A model generated the notes under the pieces. It did no database searches, was not told the DNA's origin, and saw nothing but the letters and a program-made list of their open reading frames with translations. Position numbers and translations under genes: made by a program. Source: Rhytidiadelphus loreus (lineage: Eukaryota > Streptophyta > Bryopsida > Hypnales > Hylocomiaceae). From it: a stretch of 64,000 nucleotides of DNA. The stretch spans positions 45,674,760 to 45,738,759 of the forward strand of contig OX344762.1 of the NCBI GenBank assembly GCA_947034895.1. Direction: 5' to 3'. This document shows positions 1 through 12,429 of the stretch, one piece after another. The stretch's first letter is position 1, and every line of letters starts with the position of its first letter.

Positions 1-82
1 GTGTAGTAAGTTTTTAGTGTTTTCTAAGCTGCAGAAACATTGATCGGCGACATTCCATCTGTGTTTCTGGATTTAATTTGCG

Positions 83-177
83 AACAGGGACATATTTTTT
101 GATTTCATCTCTCTACCAAAAAATATGGTTGAACAGGGACACATTTGATTTCATCTCTCTACCATATTTTTTGGTAG
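83..177. repeat. Short tandem duplication with a 16-bp inverted repeat
   Basis: A segment beginning gaacagggacayat and ending gatttcatctctctacca occurs twice in tandem (about 83-118 and 131-164). The 16-mer ctaccaaaaaatatgg at 113-128 is repeated exactly in inverted orientation at 162-177, so the stretch can fold into a stem with a 33-base loop. It lies upstream of the RtcB-like gene. It is probably a small transposon footprint or a promoter-proximal duplication; no function can be assigned. Confidence 0.7.
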
Positions 178-692
178 CATAACAATCGCAAATCGACCGA
201 TAGCTGGCTTCTCTGTCACCGTTCAGGTACGACCGACTTACGATCGTTCGCTGGAACGCGACAATTCTCGACGCTCATGCAAATGTTTGATAATAGTATT
301 GGTATTAAGTGGAGGCGTCGGTAAGTGCCTTGAGAAATTGCTGAGATGGAAACAAGCGCACACTTCGGAGGAATAGACCTGTTTGCTCGGCCGAATCACT
401 TCTCCTCCACGAATTTGATGTGTGTCGTGAGGTTTACGCAATGCATTTTTGGAGTACCCTCCAAGGTCGTGACAACATTCAACCTCTTCGTGGAGCAAGT
501 CAATTCTGTATTATAAAATCGCGGTTTAACTCACCAACACACTGCGGACAATAGAGTTTCTGATGCTCGGTGCATCTGAAAGTTTGACAAAGCAGAGGCG
601 AACCATACTGTGCTCTAGGGCATCAATTAGAAACTTCAGTTTCGGTAGAGAGGGACCTGATTTCTGTGTTTCGAATTCTGAATTCGTTCGCT

Positions 693-3600
693 ATGGACGA
701 AAGCAGGGAAGACGGAGCTGTCGACGGACCGGGCAAGGTTTTGCGACTCACGCTGGTGCGGAATGTGCGCCACACGGATTCATGTCTGGTGCTGCTGAAA
801 GGAATCGAGGGGAGCCTCCTGAAGCAAGTGCGACAAGCCGCGGCCAACAAAATGCGCATTCGTCTCTCCCAAGTAAGCTATGCTCATACATCAACGTTAG
901 GGTTTGGAGTACATCTTGCTCGGTTTACGAACTTGCAAACAATAACTCAAATTACCCTAACAGCTGCCCTTTTGCTGATCCCACCATTTGAGCGAGCAAG
1001 AATATGGACTGCAATTTCACAGTAAATGGAAGAGATTCACAATCCCAGTCCTTTCTTATTACTTCAATATCATACTATGGATTTTCAAAGTTGAAATCAT
1101 AAGCCTCCCTTAGATGCTCATCTCACTGGAGGAAAATGTGTCATGCAGGTGAGGTTGTTTGACACAAGCGGCAACGAGGTCCAAACCGAAGAGGATGCAC
1201 GAGCTTTTGTCGTGAATCGGGCCACTCTCTTCGTCTCGTCCGGTGAATCATGTGTGTTGAAAACTGCACCTGCTACAGGTTCTTGGAATTCCACCTTCGC
1301 TGCATGCATTTGCGATCGTAGCCATAGACTTCAACACTCCACAGGAGAGCTAATATTTTTTGCGAGAATTTGGGGCTCAGAATTATATGAGGCTCAAAAA
1401 GGAAGAGAAGCCCAAAATTGAAGTCACTCTTTTAAATGGCAAAGAAGCTCATATTTAGCCTCACGTTTTTGTAGCAATTCCGAGTTCATACAGGGATTTT
1501 ATTTGTTAGAAAAAACATTTATTTGAATTAACACGTGCAATCTTCTCCTCTCAATCTACTCATGTTAAGTTCTCCCCACTGAGATCATAATTTCTGCTCT
1601 GCGATCAAAATGGTCATTTTAAAACCATGAATACTGTACTTCCTTGTCAACTTTGCAATCCACAAGAATCGGTTTCCACGGTGACGTGGAATGTTGACTA
1701 ACATGAGGTGGAATGTTGCAGGAAGCAGGAGAATCGCCAAAGTGATTATCATTGCAAGCGAGAGCCTAGTGGAGGCTCCAGCGCTTGAGCAACTGAATCA
1801 TGTGTCAGGTCTGCCAGGAGTGGTTCTGGCAGTGGGACTTCCGGATCTTCACGCAGGGGCTGCGTGTCCCATCGGAGCTGCCATAGCAACCAGCCGAATG
1901 ATTTATCCCTCCCTGGTGGGATCGGACATTGGATGTGGGATTCTCTTGGCTGAGACGTCGCTCACTTCGGCGTCGACTTGTAAGAGCAGGACGTTGGATC
2001 GCTGGGCTGAGCGGATACAGCTGGAGAATCCTTGGGATGGTGATTACTCTGGTATGTGCATTGATGGCTTTGAATGATAGTCTCCTTTGTTTCTTGATGT
2101 TTTTTAGAGGGGAGGGTTTGTTTCTTGATGAATTTGTGGTGGACTAGGTAATGGCAATCCAAGAACATGGTTGTCCAAGAATATTTGCAAATTCGTACCT
2201 ACTGGGCAGCTTGGTACTCTTGGCCCTCTCTAATTGCACATTCCTGAGTTCTAATTGCACAAATCCTGCATTGGTATAGATATGCTGGAAAAGGCTGGAA
2301 TCAAGCCTACGCAGTTTGACCGGGACAGTCTCGGCACAGTGGGCCGCGGCAACCATTTTGCTGAGTTGCAAGTAAGAATACCTCTTGTCAAGAAATTGAA
2401 ATTTTGCTTTTAGGGTTGCCAACAGTAGGTATGTAAGGTTGCTACACCAAATTGCAATCCTTACCCATAAGCAACCCTTATAAATTCTTGCCTAAAATGT
2501 ATCTGTCTGAGCATGGGAGTCTAGGGTCAATTTTTGGTACACCTTAACCCCTGAACGTCCCGAAAGCCCTTTCTGGCCGTATGTCTCGGTTTTGGGCGTA
2601 TTTGGGCAGTATTCCGCTGGTTTTAGGGTTTGAAGGTTTCTTCCGAGTTTGCAGAGTTTTGCACAATGACAACCCGCGTCGACTGTGCTGCGGCACTTTG
2701 TAAAATACAGCAGGCGCTGTCAATGGCAGCTCGGAATACATGAACTTGCATACGAGGGAGGGTGTACCGTAGAGATTACGGTACCCGGTGCTTCAATAGG
2801 TGCGGACGTGGCCATGTCCGTTGGACTGTGGACGCGGGAGAGCGGGGATTCTGGTGCGAGTTTCCCCCTTTGGATTCCTTCGCCTCAGAGAAGGAGGGGC
2901 TTCGAGGATTTGATTTTCGGTCGGAATTCCTGAGCAAGTGGTTGAACAGCACGGTGCCCGGATTGATCATGGCGTGGCGCGCTTGTACAGATTGAGAGGT
3001 AGTGGGGTTGAGGGATGCGGTACTCTCTTGCGGGAAAGATGATGGTGGTTAGTGGAATTTGTTGTACTCGGGCCAAGGCGGTGCAATTGCTCTTGCCTGA
3101 TTCAGTTGGTTGTTTTCTCCTGTGTGAGGGGGGAGAGGTGGGCGAGTGGCGAGTACCAAGCACATCTCCACAATGCAGATGGCGGAGGCGCCTGCTCACC
3201 TACAAGAGGAGGCGCAGGTTTTGCGGAAGTGGGCGACTCTGCGTGGTGCATCCCTGAAGCAGGTTGAACGTATTCTTGCTCTCCTGAATGTAGACTGGAT
3301 GCGTTCTATTCCACTTCCTCCACGCACTTATCGCAAACCCGATACTCCTGATTTTTTGTGGCTCCGTTACCTCTTCCGAAGGCACGTCCAACACATCCTC
3401 AAGTGGACGAGCAGACGAGAGGAGAGCGACCCCTTAGGTTTTGGAAGTGAGGTCAATATTGTTATTAGGCAAAGGCTATTTCCCGACCCCGCACTTGAAG
3501 AGGATGGCGCGATTGCGGTCAGCTGCGAGGAAGCATGCAGCGGAGCGTCACGCGGAAGAGGCAAGAACTGCAGCACGAGGCAAGGCCCACAACGAGGTGC

Positions 3601-6600
3601 GCGAAGCGGAGGCAGTGACAACAGCCATGGCAGAGGACTCGCCAACACCACTACGTTTCTCACGTAGGGCGCGTCGACCGTTAGGCGGTGCAACCCGCCG
3701 TGAAATTGGCCAGAAGAGACCTGAACGTGCCAATTACGACATCGGCGCATTTGTTGAGGAGCTCCACGTGAAGGTGCGGACCGAGACGCTCGACCTCGAC
3801 CTAGGGCTTGTCAGCGATGGTGATGGGCTCAACGGCATCGTCGTATCAAGATACTATCACCATGTCACGGGGACACCCATGTTCACGGTCGACTTCGGTG
3901 GTGGCATTGGCACCCGGTCCGTGAGGGTCAGTGATAGTGCCGTAGCAAACACACTGACATTTGAGAAGACGCAGCGGACGTTGTGGTCGAACATCGACGA
4001 CGTTGAAGAGAATGCTGGACCATCCGAGCCAACTCGTGACCTCGATTCGGAGCATGATTCTGATTGGGTGGCACATTACTCAGACTACAGTAACGACAAA
4101 GCTGCGGGGGAGAGCTACTCCGACTCCGATACTCCCTCTTATGCTGAAGATCCACTGAAAGAGCTGGGGTTATACGAACATGGTGAAGATGTCTCGACCT
4201 GGCCATTTGATAGACTTTTTGCAGATGATCAGTGGCAAGATCAATCCATCACGCTTGTGAACAACACGCAAAATTTCTCAGGTCCGACTCCTGGGCCAAC
4301 CTCGGCGCCCGCCAGCCGCCCAACTGATTATTTTATGCGGTACTGGCCAGCTGAAGTTCTGGAACGTGTGGTGACCGAAACCAACAGGTAAGCCTCACTA
4401 TCTCATTGTTTCTGGCAAGACTTTCACACTCATTGCTTGCATGGTACTATCAATCTTTGATGTGAAGAGTGCATGCATTGTACACGTAGGCCTAAAGGAT
4501 TGTTGAAGTCACATACACTTACTACTCTCATTACATGCTCTCTTGACTATGTCTCCATGAGTCCTTCTCATCTTTGTAACTTTGGAATGGTTGCAGATAT
4601 GCTGCCCAACCTTCGCAATTGAACACAGCTGTAACGAATGGTTGTGCAAATTGGACGCCACTTGACTCCGAGTTGCTAGCATGGTTCGGCATCCTCATGC
4701 TCATGGGGCTCAAAGAATTCCCCCACATTCGTTGCTACTGGGACCGCAGGGAATTCTACAACTGCCCCCTCATCTCCGAAGCCATGCCAAGGAAGCGTTT
4801 CGAGGCAATCACGCGCTGCTTGCACTTGGTGAATAATGAAGCACTTGTGACCAACCGTGGAGACCCAGGCTATAATAAATTGGCGAAGGTTCGCTGGCTG
4901 TGCGAGGAGTTCACCATCAGATCTCAGAGCCTGTACAACAACGAGCGCATATTCACCGTGGACGAGATCATGATTGCGTACAAGGGGCGGTTTTGCAACA
5001 TCCGACAGTATATGAAATCAAAACCAGTGAAGTTTGGTGTCAAGGTGTGGGCATTGGCTAACTCGGACAGCCGGTATGGAAATCTAAGCCCTATGTTGCA
5101 AAGCAAAGTCTCTTTTTATTGCTTCCAGTTCTAATGTCATCACTGTCAGAACTGCGTCTGTCACCCACCACATCCTGGATGAGATTCACCAATGTAAGGT
5201 AGCTGCTATTTGTTCTGACAGTGGCTTGCATACTCCAAAGTGATCAACTGGCACAGTAGTGAACGCTGTATACCCATGTCGTGCTGAAGATGCTAATTGT
5301 GCTGGTTGTTTCACTTCGTGATGTATTCCACAGATATGTGTCCAACATCATCGTCTACTTGGGAGCGGATGATGTGCGAGCAGAGGGAGAATCCGTAGGC
5401 GAAGACGCAGTTCTGACAGCAGTTTGTGGCCTCGAGGGGCGTGGACATGTCATAGTCACGGACAATTTCTTCACATCTCCACGACTGTTCATGGAGCTCC
5501 TCAAACGCGGCTTCTGGGCGACAGGGATGTGCCAGAAGAGTCGCAAGGGATTCCCAGGAAGCTTGGCCGGCTTCGAGAAAGCACAACTACCTGAGCGTGG
5601 GCATTTGGTGGTGAAGATGCACCGGAGCCGTCAGATTGCAGCGATATGTTGGATGGATTCGAAACCAGTTTACCTGTTATCCACTGCATGTGATCCTGTA
5701 GGGGAGGATTCGTACGCAAGCCGTTGGGTGGGTCGAGAGCGGGTGGACTTTCCAACTTCGCCAATATTGTTGCAATACCAAGCTGGGATGCGTGGCGTTG
5801 ATATAGTCGACCAGCAGCGGCAGGAGTATAGCACCCAGCTCCACTCCCACAAGTGGTGGCACCGGGTGTTCATGTTCGTGTTGGACTTGCAGCTGCTGAA
5901 TTCATACATCTTATATGCGGCTGATCGTCGTGTTGTAGGGCTTCCTGTACATTCACGGAGCTTATGGCACTATGCTGTGGCTGAGGACCTCATCCGGCCC
6001 AGGATGAATGCAGGGCGCATACGAGGGCCCATACGAAACTTAGTAGCAGGAGGGTTACATTTCATTTCATCGCATGTAGCTATCTGTCGACGCTGTGTCG
6101 TTTGTGGCCGCAGGACCCGTCGCATGTGCACAGGTTGTGGCGGGGTCTTCCAATGTGAGGGGGCGTGCTACCGCGCAGTGCACACACAACCAGGATATCG
6201 TGGCATTGTGCGCCACGCCGAGGAGTAGGGTCATCCTGGGGTGGGGTGTGTTTGGAAGGCGGGTTTTGTATTGTGTTTAGGCCACAGTGGGTTTTTTATG
6301 TGGGGACGATGCTTAGTTAGCCTTAGCCTTGCAATTTTGCCCTGTTTGTAGTGCAGCAGTGCTGGGCTCGGTGTAGTAAACCTCGGATGTTGTGGGAAAT
6401 GTAGCCGACTCTGGCAGAACCTTTATGCGACGTACGCACAACCGTTAAATTTTTTCCATGTGTATGAGTTTGGTTACAATGTGTGCGTACCTTTGCAGCT
6501 ACGAGGAATGTATCATCGATTTGTTCTGCGACTGTGAATCACTTATTATTGTCATGCGTGTCCGTGGCCTTGACGTGAATATGGTCAGTGCTCAATGCTC

Positions 6601-9205
6601 CCAAACGCAAGGCCCAGGGTGATGGAAAGTATAAAAATTTGAGGGCCCAGGTTGTGGTATGGAAACAGACAGGTATGGTGGTTGTTGGGCGCGGAGGAAG
6701 CGGTTAGGATGTCCAGGTTCCAGGATTCCTGTGCCACGAGGCTTCCCGCGCTGTGCCCCACCGCTAGCGTGTGCCTGGTTCCGCAGACTGTTACCGTGAG
6801 GAGACACCAGCGAGGCAAGTATCCGAGAGGTGCCCGGCCAATTTTCGGGCGACCCGCCTCCGCCTGTATACGGTGACTGGAATGCCGAAGCGGACGCGGT
6901 GCGTCGCAATTTGAGTTAGGAATTTTTCTGAACATTCCTTGCGTCCACTAAATTGAACCCACCGTTGCGATCCCGCGTTGTTGCACAGCGTGATTCTGGA
7001 TAAATTTTGAAGTTGCCGCCGTAGTGACGACGCCCTTGCTGGCAACGCATCTTCATTCCATGCTGCGAATTCCTATCGTCCAGGGTCTCGACAAATTTTG
7101 TGTGAGGTGTACAACTCCTCGCTTCGCAATCGGAGCGGCTGGATCCCTGCAATGACGGCGCGATTGCACTTGCGGAAATTCCGCTCTCCCCGTATCTCAT
7201 GCATACGGTGTCGTAGCCCAGGAGCCCAAGGGCCGTTCAGGGGTTAATGAGTACTTTGAAAATTCATAGTTGGTTTATTAAGTGTCCAAACAATATATGC
7301 TAAGATGCATTGGAATCCTCTTCCAAGTTCCAACAGGACTGGATAGAAATTAAAGGCAATCTAATTATAGGAATCATGGTTCGATGTTTAATATTGGACT
7401 CTTTACGCGTTCATACTTTAGGTGCTGTTGAGAAGAGAAGAATTTCTGCTTATTGGTTTGCTTCTTATATTCAGGTTGTGGAGCGGATTGAAGACGAAGA
7501 AGCGGCAGCGGCGTTGGGCTTGACTGAAAGAAATGTATATGTTTGCGTGCACTCGGGATCACGTGGATATGGTGAATCGATTCTACACACGCATTCGAAA
7601 CAATATGGAGGTGCTGGCATCCATCTGGTAGGACGGACATCAACCTTCTTGCACATGAATTCTCCCTTCTGCAGAAACTTGTAAATTTCAGAAGTGGAGC
7701 TACTAGAATTTTTGTACTTGTGCTGACTGTTTTGAAACTCTGAACACGTCACGTAGTAGCTGAGCAGTCGAGAATTGCGAAGCCCAAGACAGTTATTGGA
7801 CAAAACCTCTCCTCTATCAGGACAAAGAATCTAGGAGATCTATGCCTCTGAGAGTGCAGGGGAGGACGAGGATTATGACTCTGACCCTCCTCGTTCTCAA
7901 CTGCAATGCTCTATCTGGCGATGAAAGCAACCGGAGAGAGTTATATGATCTATCAGTTCTGATCTATCAAGAATTCCAATTGTTTATTTGTTGCAGGCGT
8001 CAGAAGAAGCACAGCATTATTTGGAAGCTCACGACGAAGCGTGTAAATGGGCAAAGATCAACCGCCACATTATTGCCACGCGCCTTGTGGACCAGCTCAA
8101 TGCAGAGTGCACTCAGTTCCTCCTGGACATCACGCACAATAATGTTGTCCAACTCTCCGAGGTGAGTATCATGCAACATTGGTATCTTCTTACAAACCTG
8201 ATTCACTCCCATCATATTTTCTGACTTCATAACATTCTTGAGCAATGTTGACTGCCCACTCTTTTCACTTTAGCTAACTGATTCACTTTAGCTGTAATTG
8301 GAGTAACTACACTATTATAGTAGTTCCATGAGCACCAATACTTTCATTCTTGAACTCAAGATGTGAGCATCTGTTCAAAAGAAGGAAAATTTCAGAGAAT
8401 TGGAGCATCTTGAATACCCTGGTTCTGCCTTGAATTAGCAGTTATTTCCAAGCTGGGCAAAGAATCCACATTAGAGGGAACGACTGGCACAACTTCCGGT
8501 GACCTAATTTGGCACACAGCACCATCCATTGCATTTGGCAGAGTACATTGCAGCATGACCTGTGTGCAGTCCACATTGCCATATTCCTTCTGTTGTGGGA
8601 TTATGCCCCAATTTGATTCGCAACTCCTTTGAAGAGTCTTATATTCTCCATTCAAAACTCATAGAATTCTGTCCTCCTATTCCTTGTAAGGCTCTGTTCA
8701 CATCATTCTGCCTACCAAGCTCAAGGCCTCAACCGCCTCACTGTTGCAGGATCAAAATCTGAGGGACTCGGGAGTAGAGCAACTAGAGGGCGAGGATCAT
8801 TACCTGCACCGAAAAGGAGCGGCTCCCACTGACAAAGGCCCGGTGTTGATCCCAGGCTCACGAGGGGCTTTCAGCTACTTGGTCCTCCCCAGCAGCACCA
8901 CCACAGCCACAGCCAAGAGTGGGTGGTCGCTAGCGCATGGAGCCGGTCGCCGACTGGCCCGAAGCGCAGCTCGCATTGGAGGCAAAGCGCAGCACCCGAA
9001 TGCTAAGGAGCTTCTCATCACCGACCTGCAGTCGCGGGTAGTCTGTGACGACAAGGAGCTCTTGTACGAGGAGCGGCCCGAGGCTTACAAAGACGCCGCG
9101 TGCGTCGTCTCGGATCTGGTGGCGTGTGGGTTGTGTCGAGTGGTGGCTGTTATGAAACCCGTCTTGACGTACAAAATGCGAGACAGATATGACCATAAGA
9201 AGTAG
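693..9205 (+). CDS. RtcB-type RNA ligase (release factor H-coupled class), 7 exons, 489 aa
   Basis: Proposed exons are 693-872, 1149-1242, 1722-2051, 2280-2371, 7475-7627, 7997-8161 and 8750-9205. All introns are GT-AG, phases agree, and they join to 1470 nt. The start is the first ATG of the open frame. RtcB enzymes join RNA 2',3'-cyclic phosphate or 3'-phosphate ends to 5'-OH ends using GTP and Mn2+. The catalytic set is present: LPDLHAG (130-136), SDIGCG with Asp159 and Cys162, GRGNHFAE (223-230), VHSGSRG (257-263), His330-Asn331, HRKGA (358-362), PGSRGAFSYLV, HGAGR with the guanylylated-type His401, and Lys474/Lys480. Residues 1-91 are an extra N-terminal domain with the feel of a ubiquitin-like beta-grasp fold (RLFDTSGNEV, ATLFVSSGE). 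The order ASEEAQHYLEAHDEA then NRHIIATRL is typical of the PrfH-linked class as I recall it. Intron 4 is about 5.1 kb because a piggyBac element sits in it. Confidence 0.85.
2548..7243 (+). mobile_element. Complete piggyBac-family transposon, 4696 bp
   Basis: The element is flanked on both sides by TTAA (2544-2547 and 7244-7247), the invariant piggyBac target. It begins CCCCTGAACGTCCC, and its other end, read inward on the opposite strand, begins CCCCTGAACGGCCC: ten perfect terminal bases, then partial identity. Between the ends lies a three-exon transposase with an intact catalytic triad. It lies in the same orientation as the host RtcB-like gene, inside intron 4. About 0.95 kb before and 1.0 kb after the transposase is non-coding. 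Intact ends, duplication and reading frame suggest a young or recently active copy. Confidence 0.92.
3504..6228 (+). CDS. piggyBac transposase (DDE_Tnp_1_7 type), 3 exons, about 751 aa
   Basis: Exons 3504-4387, 4597-5073 and 5334-6228 join in frame through GT-AG introns (both phase 2). The enzyme excises and reinserts the element at TTAA. The first exon gives an acidic, low-complexity N-terminal region, as in other piggyBac proteins. The catalytic aspartates are visible: Asp417 in FTVDEIMIAYKGR, Asp497 in VIVTDNFFTSPR and Asp610 in MRGVDIVDQQRQEYS. A cysteine-rich C-terminal region starts near residue 705 (CRRCVVCGRRTRRMCTGCGG) and resembles the family's ring-like DNA-binding domain. I chose the ATG at 3504 because it heads the open exon. 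A coding-looking frame at about 3146-3440 (LLNVDWMRSIPLPPRTYRKP) could be an upstream exon spliced in, so the true N terminus may be longer. Confidence 0.85.
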
Positions 9206-10939
9206 CTACGCTGGTTTACCAAAGTCTCGACTGAAGTATTACTGTTCTCTGCAAATTTCCACAATTTTTTTTTTCCCCTGTAGTGACAGTAGTTTTGCTG
9301 GTGACAGTAATTTGATAGGATAAATCATTTGAAGATAGTTTCATTGTCTTGTAGAATGATTCACTGATTTCTGCGTGTCTCCTGTCACTTGGTGTATTTT
9401 TGAGGTCTGCGAGGTGGACGGTTGGGAACACCCTTTCCGTCCCGTTCGAGTTGTCCAAGGATATGCTTTGATGTACCCTTGGTCACGCTCAGTACACTGG
9501 TGAAGTGGTGAATTGTATGATAAGTAAAGCAAATACCTCCTGAGCAGATGCATGCTTTGGCAGAGAATATTGGACTTCAAAATTTTTGTTTCTATTTTTC
9601 AGAGATGAAATCACATGTCATCTATAGGAGCCTACCCATACCTGATCACTTAAGCAATTATGCATATTTGGAGCACAGGTTTTCTGAGTGCCAAATTTTT
9701 CTCATGTACAGAAATAGAATTTGGAAGGATTGCATATTTTTTCAGAATTTTATTACACAAAACATAATTACTATGAATTTTTTAGTGAAAGATGACTTCG
9801 ACCTACAATGGTAATATAGGCCGATTGCAAAGTCAACCAAGGTCCGGTTGCAATATTCACGGCCTTGTAGCCAATCATAATGTGCCAGATTTGCTCCTCG
9901 AACTCTGTGAACTACAACAATCTATGGTTGGGATTACAATAGTGTATTGGTCAAGAATAGGAAGGTGATCAGGTATGGGTCGGCTACCTTATAAGTCATT
10001 AAATTTTCAGTTTTTTTTGTAAAAATTTGAAATTACTGTGATTTTTTTAAGGAAAAAGTGAAGAAATTTCATATCAAATACAAAACTAACTCAAAAAGAC
10101 TGAAAATTTCTCCATGTGTGTATATGATAGTGTAGAATATCATGGAGTAAAAACATTTACCATATCTCTCTTTAATTTGAAAATCAATAGACCATGGTTA
10201 TAGACCCAAAGTTCAAATTGCAATAAAATCTTGAATTTTTTGAATTTTCATTTTGGAGTAGAAATTGCACATTAGTAGCTTTAGCTTTATTTCATTAGTT
10301 GAACTCAAATTAAGAAAAGGTCATTTTCATGACTCAAATTCATGTCAAGTGCAAAGAGCTTGAAGTTGCCATAATACATTGCGTGGTGATCTATGGAAGT
10401 GATCACTCATTAAAGGAATATGCTTTCCTTATGTATTTGTAGATTATTTGAATTGAAGGGGGCCCAAATTTTATATATTACTTTGATGTTTTTGCTTTGT
10501 GAATTGCTAGGGACTTAGATTGTTCAAGATTGTTAAGGTAAAGGCACCTAAAAGTGTCCCCTGTACCTATTTCTATACCCTAGACTAACTCTTAATGTGT
10601 CCTTAGACTTTAGTTAATGTGTCCTTCAAATGCTTACCTTTGATTTGTTGATGCATTTGAATGACACATAATTAACTCTAATTTGCTAACTACTGATTCT
10701 TGCAGATTTCGGTTTAGGGTCCACCTATGTGACAATTTCAATGGTCTAGGGAGACAACACTTTGAAAAATCATAGAAATTACATACCGCATCCAAAAAAT
10801 CTATTTTTTTTTTGAATATTCATGATTTTCACTTGCTAATACTTCAGAAATATCATTTTAATAAAATATTCTTTCTTGGAGGAAAAAGTGTCTCCAACTA
10901 TGCTGAATTGCTTATATTGATGATTTTTGGTGCTTCCAC

Positions 10940-11040
10940 CTTGTAAAGATTCATCAACAAATAAACTGAAGCCAAACAAATAAACTGAAGCCAAAAAACT
11001 GTAAAGATTCATCAACAGATAAACTGAAGCCAAATCAGAC
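10940..11040. repeat. Tandem copies of a unit containing ataaactgaagccaaa
   Basis: The phrase ataaactgaagccaaa is present three times within about 80 bases, two copies being preceded by aaagattcatcaaca. A further copy lies near 11325. The unit spacing is irregular. It is a simple local duplication with no coding content. Confidence 0.65.
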
Positions 11041-11599
11041 CTAGTAGGGGATAGTGCCATTCAGCAGATCTTCCCACACCCTAATGCATAATTTCATTAT
11101 CAATCTTAGACACATAATTGTGATACCGTAGTTTCCAGATTGATTGTGGTGGTGATGGTTTTCATTAGAGCTTCAGAAGCATCACAGAATGACTTCCGAG
11201 AATGATTAGATACTATCAACGGGGTGACAATCAGGTTACATAGCCTCTGAAACCAATTCAAGAAAAATGTAAGAATTTCACACTATTGCTGCATTTCAAA
11301 GTCTAAGCATGCAAGTCTGCCAACAAATAAACTGAAGCCAAAAAAATTTAGTAATAAAAAATTCTGTCATTATTGCTCACACTTCTCACAAACAGGTTGC
11401 TTTACAAATAACGCATAAGGGCATAAGGTAGAAGTACCTATTCATGATAAATTAAGCATTAGACTTACGAAATTTGTTGAGAAACTAAGCTCAATGTGTG
11501 CAAAGCTCAGTGTGTGCAAACACAAGGATGAGGAAGTATGCAAAAAGAAAAGAATTTTTTTCTCCAAAAAAAAACATTTTATTCAATATAAATGTGCAT

Positions 11600-11730
11600 T
11601 TTTCATTTGGACCCATTCCAGTTGCATAGACTCACCTATTCCAGTATAGACTCACCTATTCCAGTTTGGCATTTTTCATTTAGACCCATTCCAGTTGCAT
11701 AGACTCACCTATTTCAGTTTGGCACTTCTC
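11600..11730. repeat. Duplicated block of about 80 bp
   Basis: The sequence catttttcatttrgaccca, then ttccagttgcatagactcac, then ctattycagtttggca is found twice, with an extra partial copy of the middle part between them. This is a tandem duplication with no gene in it. Confidence 0.65.
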
Positions 11731-12429
11731 CCTGTGCAAAGAAGGAAGAGAGATGAGTGAACAAGAAGGTACAAACAAAGAATCTCTCAATTAATACTAC
11801 ACCAACTATTGTCCACAATACGTCAGCCTAAAAAAGACAGAACTGGGGGTCGTCCGAAATAGGTACTCCTACCATACTCTACTTATTTTCCTCCCGCAAG
11901 CAATAACGAAGAGCTGAACATAGAGGTTTTCTTTCTTCGAAATCTCTCTGCACGAGCATCAAGATTAAAACTAAGAACATGAGCTCGGCACTGCAAGCGC
12001 ACCGTTGAGTTCCCAATCGATCCGCTTCAGATGTGTTGAATATTAATTAGGCTCGCAGAAATCACACAGTCGATTGCTAGATATGCTTAGTGGATGCTAC
12101 TTGGATATGAATGATATCACTTATCAAAATCTTAATCAGATTAGGCATCCTCAACCTTCAGATCCAAGCAAAAATTGGACGCTGTGGGCCGGATATCAAC
12201 TGACGGTACAGCCTTGCTCCAGCCACAGTGAGTGGCGTAGTGAAATTCTGAGGTCTCGACCTGCAAAAGGGATGAACGTACTGAAGGCTTATAAAGCCTT
12301 AACAAGCAACGGCCTTGACAGTGAATCATTTAGTAACATGCTCTTCTGGGACAATAGTCTATAGATTTGTCTTTTAAGACTTTCAGTTGGAAGGAGAAAA
12401 TTGATGGAGTGGAAAGTATTGTTCCAACC

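Larger units (their letters stand above)
9206..12429. other. Intergenic, AT-rich, short direct repeats; no gene seen
   Basis: This lies between the RtcB-like stop codon and the PEPC stop codon, so it should hold both 3' UTRs, since the two genes converge. No open frame here looks like a protein. The unit ataaactgaagccaaa recurs at about 10960-11035 and once more near 11325. A second block of about 80 bp, containing cccattccagttgcatag and actcacctattccagt, is duplicated at about 11608-11725. Confidence 0.6.

Noticed and set aside
563..1421. Other-frame ORFs overlapping the RtcB-like exons 1 and 2
   Set aside because: They are shadows or intron read-through. The RtcB-like exon chain has matching phases and conserved motifs downstream.
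7842..7996. An additional RtcB-like exon (acidic stretch EDEDYDSDPP)
   Set aside because: Exons 7475-7627 and 7997-8161 join directly in phase 0, giving the expected spacing of the family. The acidic stretch has no matching splice phases.
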